A stretch of 64,000 nt of DNA from Purpureocillium takamizusanense. Its lineage: Eukaryota; Ascomycota; Sordariomycetes; Hypocreales; Ophiocordycipitaceae. Shown here piece by piece: positions 35,361 through 48,376 of the stretch; positions within the stretch are counted from its first letter, which is position 1, and the number at the start of each line of letters is the position of its first letter. The DNA lies in contig NC_063072.1 of assembly GCF_022605165.1 (NCBI RefSeq), forward strand, positions 744,001 to 808,000, in the 5' to 3' direction. The translations under genes were made by a program, and so were the position numbers. The notes beneath the pieces are model-generated. The model had not been told where the DNA came from and ran no database searches. It worked only from the letters and a program-made list of their open reading frames with translations.

Positions 35361-36000
35361 AGCGCGTTGGGACCAATTAAGCCATAGCGTATTCAGGACT
35401 CTATCTCGGGCCCTCCTACCTCTCTCACGTTCAAAGCCGAGCCAGGGATCTGGCACGGTTGGCCCGGGCATCTGGGACGAAAGGCATCTGCCGACGACCG
35501 ACCAGGAGGCGGCATTTGCATACGCCACGCGATACAACATCACTCGCCAGCCAAGTCTTTTGCGCGCGAACCCCCTGTGCCGCATCAGGAGACACCATAG
35601 ACTGATAATGGCATGTTCCTGAGCCGATGGTTCCCTTATATTGCCTCGCTTGAGCGCCGGTTCCACCGAGTCGCAATCAACGTTTCGTCGGCAGCTGCAG
35701 GACGAGCTGTGGATCGATCACCCACCGGGTCTGTGTGTTACATGAACAGGTGCGCAGCCGCCGAGGCAGCGACCAGGCCAGTCAAGCACCAGGTTGCTTG
35801 TGCTTGTGGTGCTCTTACAGGGTCGCACGTTTGGCCTCGATGCCAAGACTCGGCAAGATTCTGCGCCCATTGCACCATTTCGGCTTGACGCGCACATATT
35901 TACATGGGTGTAGCTTACTGGGTGACGAGACTGATGCCTCATCGGTGGCCTGGCGATGTGTCGCACGACAGAAGAGACTTTGCTCGCGCGGTCGATCTCG

Positions 36001-36390
36001 AGACGACAAGCGCGTGTCACGAGCAACACCATGGCTATCACGGACGGCGATGGCGGGAGGTGTGGGCGTAACGGCAGGCGATCTGTGAGACGCACGCACG
36101 CACCCATGTTGCGACGCCGGCACAGACGAGACGCATCGCGTGACTGCTGTGGCACCCGCACGACTTTGGCAACGCAGGTTTGGACGTCGCCGGTCAAGAG
36201 TCCCATTGTTCGCAAGATGCCACGGGGCGGCAGCGCGTGTGTCAATTCGTGCTGCTCGGCTGCGGTTGACAAAGGAAACAACATGGCTAGCACGGAGGGG
36301 GAGGGAGCGAGGAACGACGGTGCCATGCCGGCGACACATCGCCCGCATCGAGCACATCACGGGGCCCTTCCTATCTTCAGCACCGGCAGC
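36001..36390. repeat. Degenerate direct repeat, spacing 252 bases
   Basis: Segments 36025-36044 and 36277-36296 share 18 of 20 bases (core CATGGCTA.CACGGA). A further weak match follows (CGACG...GCCGGC...ACGCATCGC versus CGACG...GCCGGC...ACACATCGC). This suggests an old tandem duplication of about 250 bases. Confidence 0.45.
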
Positions 36391-37631
36391 CAACGCATCT
36401 GCGAGGGCCCATGTATCCGATGGGAGAGGGGAAAGGGTCTCGATAGCGACATGGGGGAGCATGGCGATTGATGGTAAGCTGCAGGTTCGGCAGCCTCACT
36501 CTGGCCTCTGCCGGTGACTGGCTGGCAGGGGGGAAATCGGCAGCAGAGACTACACGGTCAGCGCTACTCGCGCAGCGGCCTGCCTGCCTGTCTTGGGCGG
36601 CGCCTCGATTGAACGAAATCGACTCGCTCGCTTATGGCGACGCTCGGCCGATTGCTCAGCTCATTTTATTGGCAATGGGCGCTGCAATTGGTGAGGGCAT
36701 CGGCTGGGTCGCTCAGAGGCTGGACGACGGTCGCACAGGAGGGCAGGGCCGAGGCCCGTCGTCGGCACTTGCGCGACGGAAGCCAAAGTGCGGGCCGGTC
36801 CTTGGGGATGTGAGACGTTGCGCAGGCATGGCGCTGACGTTGACGTCGCCGGGCCTCCAGCGCGAGCCACGTCAGTGGAGCTAGCGGGCAGAGGCGACGA
36901 CACCGATCCCCAAGCCAGGCCAGGTGAGGAGGCGTGGCCGCGACCGGTGAAGAGATAGTGGTGTTTTGGGGGCGGCCAGGCCCGACCACCTGAGCGCAGA
37001 GCAGCAGCGTGGCCGTGGGGCCAAGGAGGGGAAAAGCAAAGAAAGGCGTCGCCGGGCCGTGTCAGGCCACCCAGCCGGAGGCGTTCATGGGCGGACCTCG
37101 CAGCCATGTGTCGAATCGCTGCAAGACGCCCAAAGAGGCGTCTGTTGTGCGCCGCCCTCGGGAGGGGCGTGCTGGAGGGTTGCCGTGGATGACGGGCCTG
37201 TCGTGGCTAGTCTTGCTTACCGAGCCAGAGAGGCAGGCAGGCATCTCCTTCTCTCACTCTTCTCCGTCACTCAATCCTCTTGTGCGACGGACCGCAGTTT
37301 GGCTTGCTCGGCACTTGCGGCGATGTATGTACATACTACTGGCCGGGCAAGAAACATGTACGGTAGGCACACGGGCGGCCACCACGTACAAGATACGTAG
37401 GTACGTACGTAAACTGGTGGTCCTGGCTGGAAACATGGCCCCGAATATGACTGTTGCAGCAGTGGACGGACGGACACAATGCCCTGTACAGCCTCGGCTA
37501 AGCGGACTAAACGCGCCAGGCACGCGCCGAGAAGAGGGGGCACCCACGAGAGGTCTCAAGTGGTCGCGCAAGGTTGCCTACCCGTCGATGGGATGCGAGC
37601 AGCAGCAGCAAGCAGCAAGAGCCAAAGAGGT

Positions 37632-37651
37632 AGTGGTGGTGGTGGTGGTGG
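37632..37651. repeat. (GGT)n trinucleotide run
   Basis: About six GTG/GGT units. Confidence 0.9.
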
Positions 37652-38679
37652 CCCGTCCCGACCGACTGGCCAAAGTGACGAGTCAGTCTGCAGCTCGGCA
37701 CGTGGGGGGTCGCTGGTGAGGGTGAGGGGTGCCTGCCGACGGGCCATGGCCGAGCGAGCAGCCCGGCCCGGCCAGCCTAGGGAGAGAAAAGGAGGAGGCC
37801 AGAAGGCCGGGTTTGCGGGAGTCGACCGCGCGCGCGCTGCTGCTGTGGAGAGTGTGAAACGGGGCGTGTCAATCGGAGGACGTTGTCGACGGCGGCGGCG
37901 GGCGCTGCTCGAGAGTCGCGCTGTTGCGATGCTTGTCGCGTGCGTGCGTGCGTGCGAGTGAGGCGAGGTCTACACGGATCGCGTCACGGACGACCACTCA
38001 TTCACTCCCGGGAACGGGCTGTCGTGTGAGCCGGGGGGAGGTCGACATGCGATGCTGCTGCCACTCACTACCTTCTACGAACCCTCCTTGGCTTCTCGAC
38101 GGATGAGACGCATCCTCGGCTGGCTGCCTGGCGTGGGCTGACTCAGTGCCGCGTTTCTGCTGCCGCTCTGCGTGTTTCTGGTCTGTCTGTCTGCTGTGCC
38201 CAAGCGCCGAGGGGGAGAGGAAGGGGGAACCTGCACTTTTGCTGCGATGCTATGCGATGCTATGCGATGCGCTGCGCTGCGCTGCACGTCAGCGAGTCAC
38301 GCAAAACACGACAGACGGGCAGCCAGCCAGCAGCAGCACTTCCCCTCAATGTTCCATTCGTCGTCCCGGGACTGTGGTCGAGAACTGGGGAACCACGGGT
38401 TAAGGTACGGAGGGGGTGGAGGGGAGGGAGGGGCGTCGCGATGAGGAGACGAGACGTCTGTGTCCGTCTTTCTTGGCCGCAGCCGCCGCCGCCGCCGAAG
38501 CGCACCGCAGGGTGCAGCAAGCGGTGCGAGCAGACACAGCAAAGTAAGCAAGCGGGCACGACAAGACTATCTGTTGGAAAGCCAAGCCGGGGCGGGCCAG
38601 GACATGCCAGGGCGTGTGCTCTGCTCCGCGACCGTTGTCGCCATTGCAGCATGGATGTGTACATATGTATGTGCTTGCT

Positions 38680-38700
38680 GTATGTATGTATGTATGTATG
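38680..38700. repeat. (TATG)5 microsatellite
   Basis: Five perfect TATG units followed by TACG TACG. Confidence 0.95.
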
Positions 38701-39230
38701 TACGTACGAGACACGACGTATGGTGCCAGGTCTGTCCATGGCTGCAGCAGAAAGCACGATTCCCATGTACAATATATTCCTCCTTGCGTTGCCTGACCTG
38801 TCGAAATTGCCTTGCAGCCCGCGTCGCGACGCCCTCGTCTCCTCTCCTCCCTCTCTCTACCCCCGTCGCGCATCGCTGCCTGGCTGCTTGTCTGTATGTC
38901 AGCCAGCCCGCCACAGGTCCCATTACTACGTGTACCACCACTACCACCACCTCTTCCTCCTTCTGATCCTTGGCCATTTGGGGGCGGCTGACGGACGATC
39001 CCGACGACGTCTGTTGCTTACTGTGTCTCGCGACGACCAACCAGCCTTGCACCTACCCACCCAACTAACCAACCAAGCAGCTAACTACCCAACTGACCAA
39101 CCGACTGATCAAACGGTCAACATCTAAGCAACTACCTACCTACCTAACCAACCGTTGTGTATACATATGCTCGGACTCGGCTCTGCTTTGCTTTGCTTGC
39201 CGCGTACGTGGGTACGGACAGCGCGGATTC

Positions 39231-39250
39231 CGTGCGTGCGTGCGTGCGTG
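39231..39250. repeat. (CGTG)5 microsatellite
   Basis: Five CGTG units, then CATG CGTG: alternating purine-pyrimidine DNA. Confidence 0.95.
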
Positions 39251-39779
39251 CATGCGTGCTGTGTACATGTATGTGCTTATGCTGTATGCATGTACCGCAT
39301 GTAGGTGATAGGTAGTTGGTTGAGCAAGAAGAGAATTGACGGTGAATATCGATGGGATGTATGTAGCGTAGTGTAGGCCCGCGGTAACTAAGTATTGTGA
39401 GCATGCGTTGCCGCAATGTAAGTTACTTACTTGGTGTAGTGGGGGGTCAGAGTGTACAATACCAGGTATCAAGTATAGTAGAGAGGTGAGGTAGTACTAA
39501 GTGTTGGCAGGTCGTTGGCATCATCATATCATGCCTACCTATACCAGGTAATTACCTATGTACCTACCTTACCTACCCTGTTGATGGCCTTTTCCCCTAC
39601 CTCGCAGTGCGTCCAGTCCAGCCCACTGAGGGATTGCGAGGCAACGGATATTTGGATGGACTTTTACCTAGGTAGATAGCTGGTGCAAGGTACATAAAGA
39701 ACACATTGCTATGTAAGATCCTACTCGTACTATGTATTCACCATGCAAGTAGACAAAATACACAGACACAGACACGCAC

Positions 39780-40215
39780 ACACATATATATGTGTGCGTA
39801 CGTGCGCGTGTGTGTGTCTGTGTAATGCGTGTGTGTTTTATGTGTGCGATTTTGGCGCGTCGACTCCCATGGCCCTCCCCTGTGCTCTCTGCAACGCTGC
39901 GCCTCGATCAAATGTCTTGTGTGTGTTTTATGTACTGTACTGGTAGTACAGACATACATCCTGTTGCTGTTACTCGCGGTATAGGTAGGCATGTGTGTGT
40001 GTATGTGTGTGTGTGTGCCTGCGGAATACTTTTCGTTTGTGCGCGTGTATGTTGTATGTGTATGTGTGTGTGCGCGCGTTGTGTCATGTTTGTAGTGTGT
40101 TATGTGTGCGTTGTGCGTTATGTCTATGTGCCCGTGTGTGTCTGTGTTATACGTATGTGTTATGTGCTGCGTGTTATGTGCTGCGTGTTATGTGCCTGTG
40201 TGTCGTGTGTGTTTC
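39780..40215. repeat. Long TG/CG-rich alternating purine-pyrimidine region
   Basis: More than 430 bases dominated by TGTG, TGCG, GCGC and TATG words. Translations give Val-Cys or Thr-His repeats, so the long open frames here are artefacts. Such DNA favours the left-handed Z form. Confidence 0.85.
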
Positions 40216-40331
40216 ATGCTACATACACCACAAGTACCTCTCTCGTCTCCCCCCCGGGTGCCTTTCTTTCGCCTGCACGTAAGTAAGCCAAGCACGCATC
40301 CACGCACACACGTCCGTCCATCACCAAGGAA

Positions 40332-40359
<28 letters not shown>
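40332..40359. repeat. (AT)14 microsatellite
   Basis: Fourteen AT units, a likely DNA-unwinding or cruciform-prone site just right of the TG/CG-rich region. Confidence 0.97.
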
Positions 40360-40362
<3 letters not shown>

Positions 40363-41175
40363 TAGAAGACGAAGCTTCAAAAACAAAAAAGCGAGCGAGA
40401 GGAAATGAGAGATGACAGACAGTTCCAAGGATCTTGAGGAGGAGGGGGTGGTATATAGGAAAAAGGAACGACGATTGACTAGGATATATACTGCTTCGTA
40501 CATGATACACCGCCCCCCTCCTACTTCTGCACCTCTTCCTCGCCTGAAAGACGCAGCACGCCAGATAGCAGTAGGTGAAGAAAATATGCATGCCTGCATG
40601 GTGAGACGAGTTTCGTAGTCGACTACACAACTTCCTCTTCGTCTGGGATCTATATGCCATATCCAACCTTGCTTTGATGCGAACATATGTATATACATAC
40701 ATAAACGCATGTCTACAACTGACGCCACATTTACTGCGTGCCATTTAATACATGCAGTAGTACAGACATGCATCATGCCACATGTTGTTTCTTGTTGGTT
40801 AGAGGTGATGATCGCCACGCTACGTGTCTGAGACTTACACCAGGTATGGGGTAGTATATGAAGTGCAGTGCAGTGACTCATCCGTGGCCTGCGAATCATC
40901 ATCGTACAAAGTGGTACTGACTACACATATGCTGCCCAACGCCGTGACATCTGACTGACTGACTGACTGCGGACAAGCCACGTACTAACGCAACGGTTGC
41001 GCGCGTTTTCCAAAAATAAAAACAAAATAAAGAATACATACGTCAATGTTTACACTACACAGCTATAGCTGCTGCGCCATTGGTAGGGCGCTCGCGGGGG
41101 CTTGGTTGGGGACTGTCGTCGTCTCTGGGCTTGATTAAAACCAGGCTGGTCCCTGAAAGAAAAAAAAACGGCCGG

Positions 41176-41196
41176 GTGTGTGTGTGTGTGTGTGTG
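41176..41196. repeat. (GT)10 microsatellite
   Basis: Ten GT units directly after an A-rich run. Confidence 0.95.
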
Positions 41197-42113
41197 GAAA
41201 AAGGAAAGAAAAAGAACATGCGCAAAGGACCGCCCCCAAGAGGCTCACAGGGTTGCTTGGCGTGCAGAGCCACCACTGCGTTTCATACCCAGTATCTGTG
41301 ATTGGCAGCTGCGCATTGCCGTGCACGCACGCCCTTCAAGGATGTACGTGGTGCACGAGGTGTAGTCGCGTTGATGACTTACACGCCGTTGCGCGCCGCC
41401 GTCATGGCCGGACACGCTCCCCCCCCCCCGCGGCCGTCAGAGACAGAGACACACATACGCATGTCCATGGACGCTCGGCAGTGACGCGGTAGTTGGGGCA
41501 GCACTCAGACAGAGGCAAGAAATCCTTGCGCGGCGTCGGGTTGCCCTGTCTGCAGTCTGCACCATGCGGCAGGGGGAGCGAAGGAGGAGCCTCGGCTTGC
41601 CAGGCACAGAACAGGACCACAATCAAAGCGACACAGGGCGCGCCAGCCAGGCTCGGGAAACCCGCCGGCCCCTTTGATTTCTTGTCAATTCTTTGCCTCG
41701 CATCTGCAGCTGAACCGTGCTTGCTGCTTCGTCACCGGCCCGCAATGTGGCAAGCAGACGCGAACGTCTGTGCACAGACAAACTCGTATGCATATTATTT
41801 GCGAAGTACATGGAAGCCCAAAGAACGGGCGCTGCCGGCCGTACGAGGCATGTTTCTAGAAACAAATGGTCAGAAACGACATTCGAAAAAAGCAAATGAA
41901 GGGGCGACCCAGACGAAGCAGAGTTGGTCGTGCGAGACGTTGCCAAGCGTGCACGGGCGGTCCTTGCGTGATCCGAAGCAGGCACTTTATATCGCAGGCA
42001 CACCGGAGAGGGAGACGACTTGGCAACTCGCTCAACTTGGTTTTTTTCGCGGGAAACTTTTGACTCAGAGCGCCCGGCCGCTCAGATGAGTCAAGAGCCC
42101 TAGTGGACGCCTT

Positions 42114-42142
42114 GTCGTCGTCGTCGTCGTCGTCGTCGTCGT
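42114..42142. repeat. (GTC)9-10 trinucleotide run
   Basis: Nine to ten perfect GTC/TCG units in non-coding DNA. Confidence 0.95.
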
Positions 42143-45100
42143 TCGCCCGTCGAACCGTTCGTTGAAGTCGAGTCCCAGTCAAACGTATTGTCTTGCGTAG
42201 AGCAAAGTCGGACAGTCCCTCCCCTCAACGTTCTCCCGACCCTGAGCTCGATTCACGCATCCTCACGTCCGAGAACCGCCCGGACTGCCGCGAGGGCTTG
42301 ACTGATACGTTCGAGACAGTGGCGGGGCCCAGGACGCGTGACTTTCAGCATGACACACGGCGCCAAAGACGAGACCAAGTCGGCCCTGTCACGGTCTCGG
42401 GGGGCCCGTGACGAGCCTTGCGCAGCGTCTTGGCCAGCCAAGGACAATCTCGTGTAGCATATGCCCGCGGTGAGAGGTTACAGCGCAGATTGCCCGAGTC
42501 CGGAGCGGTTAGCACAGACGCCTTCGCTTAGCCGCCCACTGACCGCAAGCAGGGGACTGACTTCCTTTGACGGACTCTGCCGCATTGGAAATGACCCAGC
42601 CCCCATGAGATGTGAGCATCGCACGCCTATTCTATTCCTTCGCGTCACACAGCATGTCTTCGTCTCTTCAGCCTGTCCGTGCCCTGGACCTCGAGAACCC
42701 GGCGTTGCTACGGCCAGAAGCAGAAGCTGAAGAGCTGAAAAAGTCTTTCTATCGCGACATGTGATGTGTCGAGATGCGAACGGCCGTCGCATGCAACTGT
42801 CGCAAGGCGTTGGAAAGCCTATGCTTTCAAGCGCGCTGCTGTGCCACCGCACCAACTAGGGTCCTGGGCGGCCGCCAAGCTGCAGATGCCCCTCGAACGG
42901 GGCAAGGCATTGCAGTTTGCCTGCGCGCAGGCTTGCCGACATGAGCGCAACTGACACAACCCTATGCGAATGTCCGCAAGAAGCGGTAGCTCCAGGTCTG
43001 AACCAAGACATCAAGCGGGCACGCTGATGAGCTAATTGGCTAAATGACGCTTCCACTGAGTCGTGGCCAGTGCCTGACGGTCGTCTCGCCGTGATACGGC
43101 TGAAAAGACATGCTGAGTGTGTGTGTTGGGGAGCGGTGGCAGATCCGCGGTCAAGCGACGCAGAAGACGCTGACCGAGTCTATCACTTGTACGCGCAGGC
43201 CTGCAGCGTTCAGCGCCGATGTCTCTTGGCATCCTCGTATTCCCGTTCTCAGTCCTTCGACAACTTGTGTGCGCATCTCTGTGACGCGGTACCATTGGGG
43301 TCACCATCCTCAGCTGCTGCTATTAGGCGAGGCGGCCGATACGACGAAGCCGGTTCAGATGCCGGTGGCTCAGAAAGTCATCACGGTGCAGACATTGGCT
43401 GGCTACTCGGCTTCGCGCGAACGTCTGACGGGGTCTGGATGGCCCTCTGATGACGACCCTATGACGATTACCAAGAACACGCCGGGACGCTGAAAGGCTG
43501 CCACGACAAACGATGGACGCCCTCGTGTCTGCTTGCAGAATGCTGTGTATGCGATTGACATACAGAAATGGCGTTTGCAGGCCCCCCCCCTTGGGTGGGG
43601 AGGGCGCGCGGACTCGGTCGAGGCAGACTGCGCCATATTGCAGTCGTCGCCCTCCGCATGGTGGATGGAGGTGTGAGCGACATCTTGACTTGGTGGACGC
43701 GGCCCAGTGCAGCATTGCAATCGTTGCTGATGCCTGCCATTCCCCACGGCTGGTTGTGAGTTAGTTGCTGCTCCCGCTGATGTCGCCGCTGATGCCGTAT
43801 CGGTTCCTCGTCATCGAACTGCCCCCGCCCCTTTCTTCCATCCATCCATCTGCTGCCACGCATCCCAGCATCGTACCCACGTGAGAGCCTGGCGCGGGGT
43901 CATCTAGGGCCGTGGTTGGCCGGGCTGTACCATGCGCAAGCAAACCGCGATCCAGCCAAGGCGACCCAAGAAGGCAATCTTTAGTGCGGGCTGGCCAGGC
44001 CGACCTGGGGCTGATGGTGACTTGTCGCCAAACGTGTTGCTTTTCTAGAAGGATTCCCGTCCATGGTAACCCCCGGACAGTCACCCTGGCTGGGGCTGGG
44101 TCTGCATCCTCTCTCGTCCTGGGTCGCGCGGGTGGGTGCATCATGGCCCGCTCTTTGTTGAACCCTGTAAACCCCTCCAGGCCGGCCGGCAAACTGCGCC
44201 TGGTAGGGATTCAAATTTGGAGGACTGTGATGACGGAACAGGGCCATGCTGGGCATGCATGGGCGAATATTTGATCAGCGTCAGGCATTTTTGCTCGCCA
44301 GGCTAATAAATCGCCCAACACCCTTCGTGAGTGGCAATATGTTTTGAAACGTTAGTAGCCTTCAAGGTTTTCCAGGGACCGAACCTGCCTGAGCACAAGT
44401 GAGTCGGGCCACAGGTCGATGCTAGGTGATCAAGACGGAGTAGGGACATGACGAGAAGACTGAGCATGCGTGGAATCCAAAAATCGCCAGAGGGGCGACA
44501 TGTCAGTGCCTCCCAATGCGGTCATCGCGTCGCCGAGGCACGTCCGATCCTCCCAACCACAATCGTGTACGAGCTACAAGTGCGACTCTGTGTGTATCTC
44601 TGCGTTTGCCCTGCGTCTTGGCAACGCCGCTCCCGCGCCGCAACAACACGTAGACGGCTGTGGTTGCAAGGGCATGCGACTCAGAAGCACGAATCTATCT
44701 CCCTTTACTGAATTGGGTAGGTCGATCGTCCGCCGCGAGAGCGACCCATGCTGAAACGCATGCGTCGGGGGGGAAATGCGAGTCATCGGCGCGTTTTGCT
44801 GGCCTTGTCTCGCACGACCCCGACTTTCCGCATTCTCGGGTCGTCAGGATCATGTCGGGCCGCTCATCATGTCCGCCCTGGTCCTCTGACGAGGAACAGT
44901 AGCCTGGCCGTCGCAGGATTTCAGGGATACATTGGCCCTCGGGCTGATCAAACAACATACCTCTGACAGGTGCTTCGCGTTCCCGGGGTACCTTGTCTAT
45001 GTTTGATAAAGACCAAACCGTTGGAGCTAAGGGGGCTGTCAATCAGGTTGAGCTGTGCCAGCCCTGCAGCCGACTGAGGTTCACAGCTTCACCCGCAGGC

Positions 45101-48100
45101 TGGGGAGCGACAATGCCCCAAAGCAGTCAGTTGCGCCTCATTCTTTGGCGCGCTCCTGTCGAGCCCAGCTGAATTGTGACGACGGGATGGTGTGCGGTTC
45201 CGCGATCAGCGGGGCATAACTCCGGCGTCGCAGACGGTCCTATGAGCTGCATCTGCACACTGCACACCAATCGCGAGCTTGCCACCTTACGTTGTTGAGA
45301 TATTTCGAGACCGCCCGAGTAAAGGGCTTGGCCAACTGCGCCGCGCTCATGGTGGTGCAGTGTCTGGTGTGCAATGAGTATGTCAAGGACAAGCCACGCA
45401 TGACCGTTGCGGTCTGTAGGCGACATCACGTGGCTACACCGGGCTGCGCGACACAGCGAACCCGGGGTTGTAGCTGTTTCGGAGACAGCACCAATACCCA
45501 AGGCTACCATTTCAAGGCAGCGCAGTTTCAAAATGCCATTCTGGTGATGAGATGATCTGTGCCAAGATCGCGCCATGCACACCCCCGGATATTTGAGGCA
45601 ATCGCATCAGGGTCATGTAAGCCCACTTGTTGCAACTCGTCGCGACTCATGGCAATAAATAGAAGCCGGAGGTGGCTCGGCACGGGACGCAAAGGCCACA
45701 GGTCTGCATCCTTGGTGTCCAGCTGACTCGACGAAAGGCCCAAAGAGTCCTATATGCGGTGAGCTCCATCGTTTGGTTTGAGCCCTGATCACCGAATTGG
45801 GCGTGCCCCGTCACGGGAAGCAGGGCCGTCTACACTGCAAATGCTAGGGCTGAACCATGTGTCCGATGCAGGCCGGGCCCGAGCAACACCAACGCAAGAG
45901 AGTTCGGGCCTGACTCGGCGAGGGAAGGTGATATTTAGTTGAAGCACCAGAAAGCTAGTTTCGAGATTTGCCATTTAGTAGTACCTTATTCGGGCACCGG
46001 GGGGTTCTGCGGTTCACCGTGTCGCTGTAAGAGACCCTTTTGGTGTGCACCGTGCTGCGAGGTGGCACCAACGCACGCATGACGCGCGTTGCCGAGAATG
46101 ACACACCCCGGACGTCGTTGCTGGCAAGCCGGCCTATGTGTTGCGGACGAATTTGGCAACCAGCTGCAGCCTCGTCGAGCCGAGTATGTACGGTTCCAGT
46201 CGATTAAGTGAAGCGCGGCCTTTGAAAGGCGCACTTGCCGGGCATGCCTCCCTCGACAGAGCACAAGGGCATCTTTGCGCCTCACGGTCCAGTTCCCGAG
46301 AAAGACAGCCGAGTCGAGCCCATTCTGCGCTGAGTAATGGGGTGATAAACGTCCACCCGCCTGAGGTGCGCGACCGCACCGACCTCGCACTCTGGCCGTG
46401 TTGGGGAACAAAGGTGCAACCGAACCACGATAGGCCCAACGCGTGCAACAGGGCCCCATCTGCCATCCGGAAATATTGTTGCTACGTCAGAGCGGGTCGA
46501 GTGCCAGGCGTGGGCGACCTGCTGGCGAGAGGGCAGGGCCAAGGGCCGGCCCATGCTTTGTACCTACCGTGGACCTGGGTGGTAATGCTGCGATTGCTGC
46601 AGCAAGCAAGCCTGAGGACGTGGACGGTTGGCAGCGGCCCCAACCCCCAAAAGCTCCAACACGGCGGTCTGCGACGCCTCTCATTGTCGCAACAAGGGCT
46701 CCCGCTGACCCAGCGGTTTCCTCAAACCCTGGCGGCGAGTCAGCCAGTCATCAGGAAGGGAACCATTCGAGAAAGCGCCCAGGAGACAGCACGTCAGCTT
46801 GTCTCAGAGCCCTGGCGCTTGCGGAGTCCGTCCAATGTGCTGGCAGCATGGATTGGCAAAACCCCTCCCCCCCGGGTCCCGGCCCGTGTGCGTGCTCGAC
46901 TAGGGCTGCACATCGGCGAAAGACGATGTCTTCTCCCGATTGGGCAAAGCTGGGGCAAGGACGTCATCGCACTTTGCGGTGGTCCAGCAAATGGGTTCGT
47001 CTGGGGCTCGTAGTGCCCAAGCGTGGCCCAGCTCGCCGGTTCCAGCCATCTGGACAGCAGCTTGGCGTTGGCCCTGCGCAAGGTTGGGGGGCGTGCGACG
47101 CCAGGTGCGCCAAAACTGAGGCATTGCTGGCCGTCGGGGGCCAGCACGCACAGGCGGCTCTCACACCACACCTGCGGCGTCGTGCGTCTTCAACTCGCGC
47201 AGGCTGATGTGCGCGCTACTGCGCTGGTGCCCGCAATGAACCCGACATGCAGTCTGCCCAAGGGTGCCTGGTGACTTGGTTCCTGTGCGCCGCCCATTTT
47301 CGCAGCAAGTCGAGCCGTGGATCGAGTGGTCCTTGGCGGCTGGAGCATGGACGTGCTGGTCTATCGAGCTCGTCCACGTGAGCATCCGCGTGTCAAAAGT
47401 CGGTGAAGTTGGCCCCGTCTCTTGGTCGGTTGCAATAGCCCACGGATTGAACAGGCATCAGCGACACCGCCGCGTCGGTGCAGCCGGAGTGACCGAATCA
47501 ATACCACTCGGCCGGCGCGTGTCGACGCGGCCCAGCCCCAGAACGCTCAAGTACGAGGGGGGGCTCTGCTTGGGTGGCCCCGGTCCCTTTGGGGGTTGCT
47601 GATGATGCTGACGACGACCATGTGGAGCAGGGCTCCAACATGGCATTGGCCGCGTTGTTGTTGTTGGTGTTGTTGGAGAGGCCCCGGCGATTTCTTTCTC
47701 TGGCCAGGCGCAACAACAAGACGGGCGCAATGACGACCACCTATTGTGTTCTAGTTCGGACCCTGGACGAAACCGAGGGTAGGGCCTCACTGCGCCTTGT
47801 TAGTTGAATCCTGCGGTGTCCGACGTGCGGACTTTGGTGGGGGGTGGAGCAGGGCGGCGGCGGCGCGGGCGGGCGGTGCCTTGTGCCTTGGGTCTTGGGT
47901 GCGCATAGCGCAGCGGGATGGAGTCGGCCAGGTCGGAGATGATTGAACAGCATTGGGTGCATGCCGCGCGGAGGACTGGCCGGCCCCGGGCCTCGCGCGA
48001 CGCAGCAGCAGCTTCGGCCGAGCGTCATGGGACCTGACAAGGCTGCAGATGCGGGCGTTGCAACGCGAGCGCCGTACAGCGTGGTGGGCGCGTGTGCTTC

Positions 48101-48376
48101 GTATGTGTGTATGTGTGTATGTGTGTGAGTGTGTGTGTGTGCGCCCGCGCGCAGCCATCCCTCCCGTCCCCAAGTATGTGGTATATGCCATCGGCGAATT
48201 GGCGCTGGCCGGGTTGTGGTCGCGTGTGAGTGCCCGTTTGTGACAGATGCGGCAGAAAGCAGTGCACATCGGGAGAATTGGCCGTGGAGGAAGAGGGCCG
48301 TGGGAGCAATCGCCCGTGTCTTTGTCTCCGCTTACCGGACAGGGCAGCATAGCAGCGTCCAATGCTGCCATGGGTA

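Noticed and set aside
34524..35666. 380-codon open frame antisense to ZW10
   Set aside because: It mirrors the codon structure of the real gene, which has conserved sequence and splice sites; the antisense protein is unrecognisable.
35953..36343. 13-bp inverted repeat (GGCGATGTGTCGC) that could be transposon ends
   Set aside because: It is too short, the flanks do not extend the match, and there is no transposase or target-site duplication.
39792..40286. 164-codon Cys/Val-rich frame that looks like a cysteine-rich secreted protein
   Set aside because: It is a translation of TG/CG simple repeat; the neighbouring frames give similar repeats and there is no signal peptide.
42884..42903. Hairpin with GTTCGA loop resembling a tRNA T-arm (minus strand)
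   Set aside because: The loop is six bases, not seven, and no acceptor, D or anticodon stem can be found next to it.
46138..47207. Overlapping frames of 291 and 254 codons in the desert
   Set aside because: Composition is Arg/Pro/Ser/Ala/Gly-rich with no domain; frames of this size exist on both strands, as expected of GC-rich non-coding DNA.
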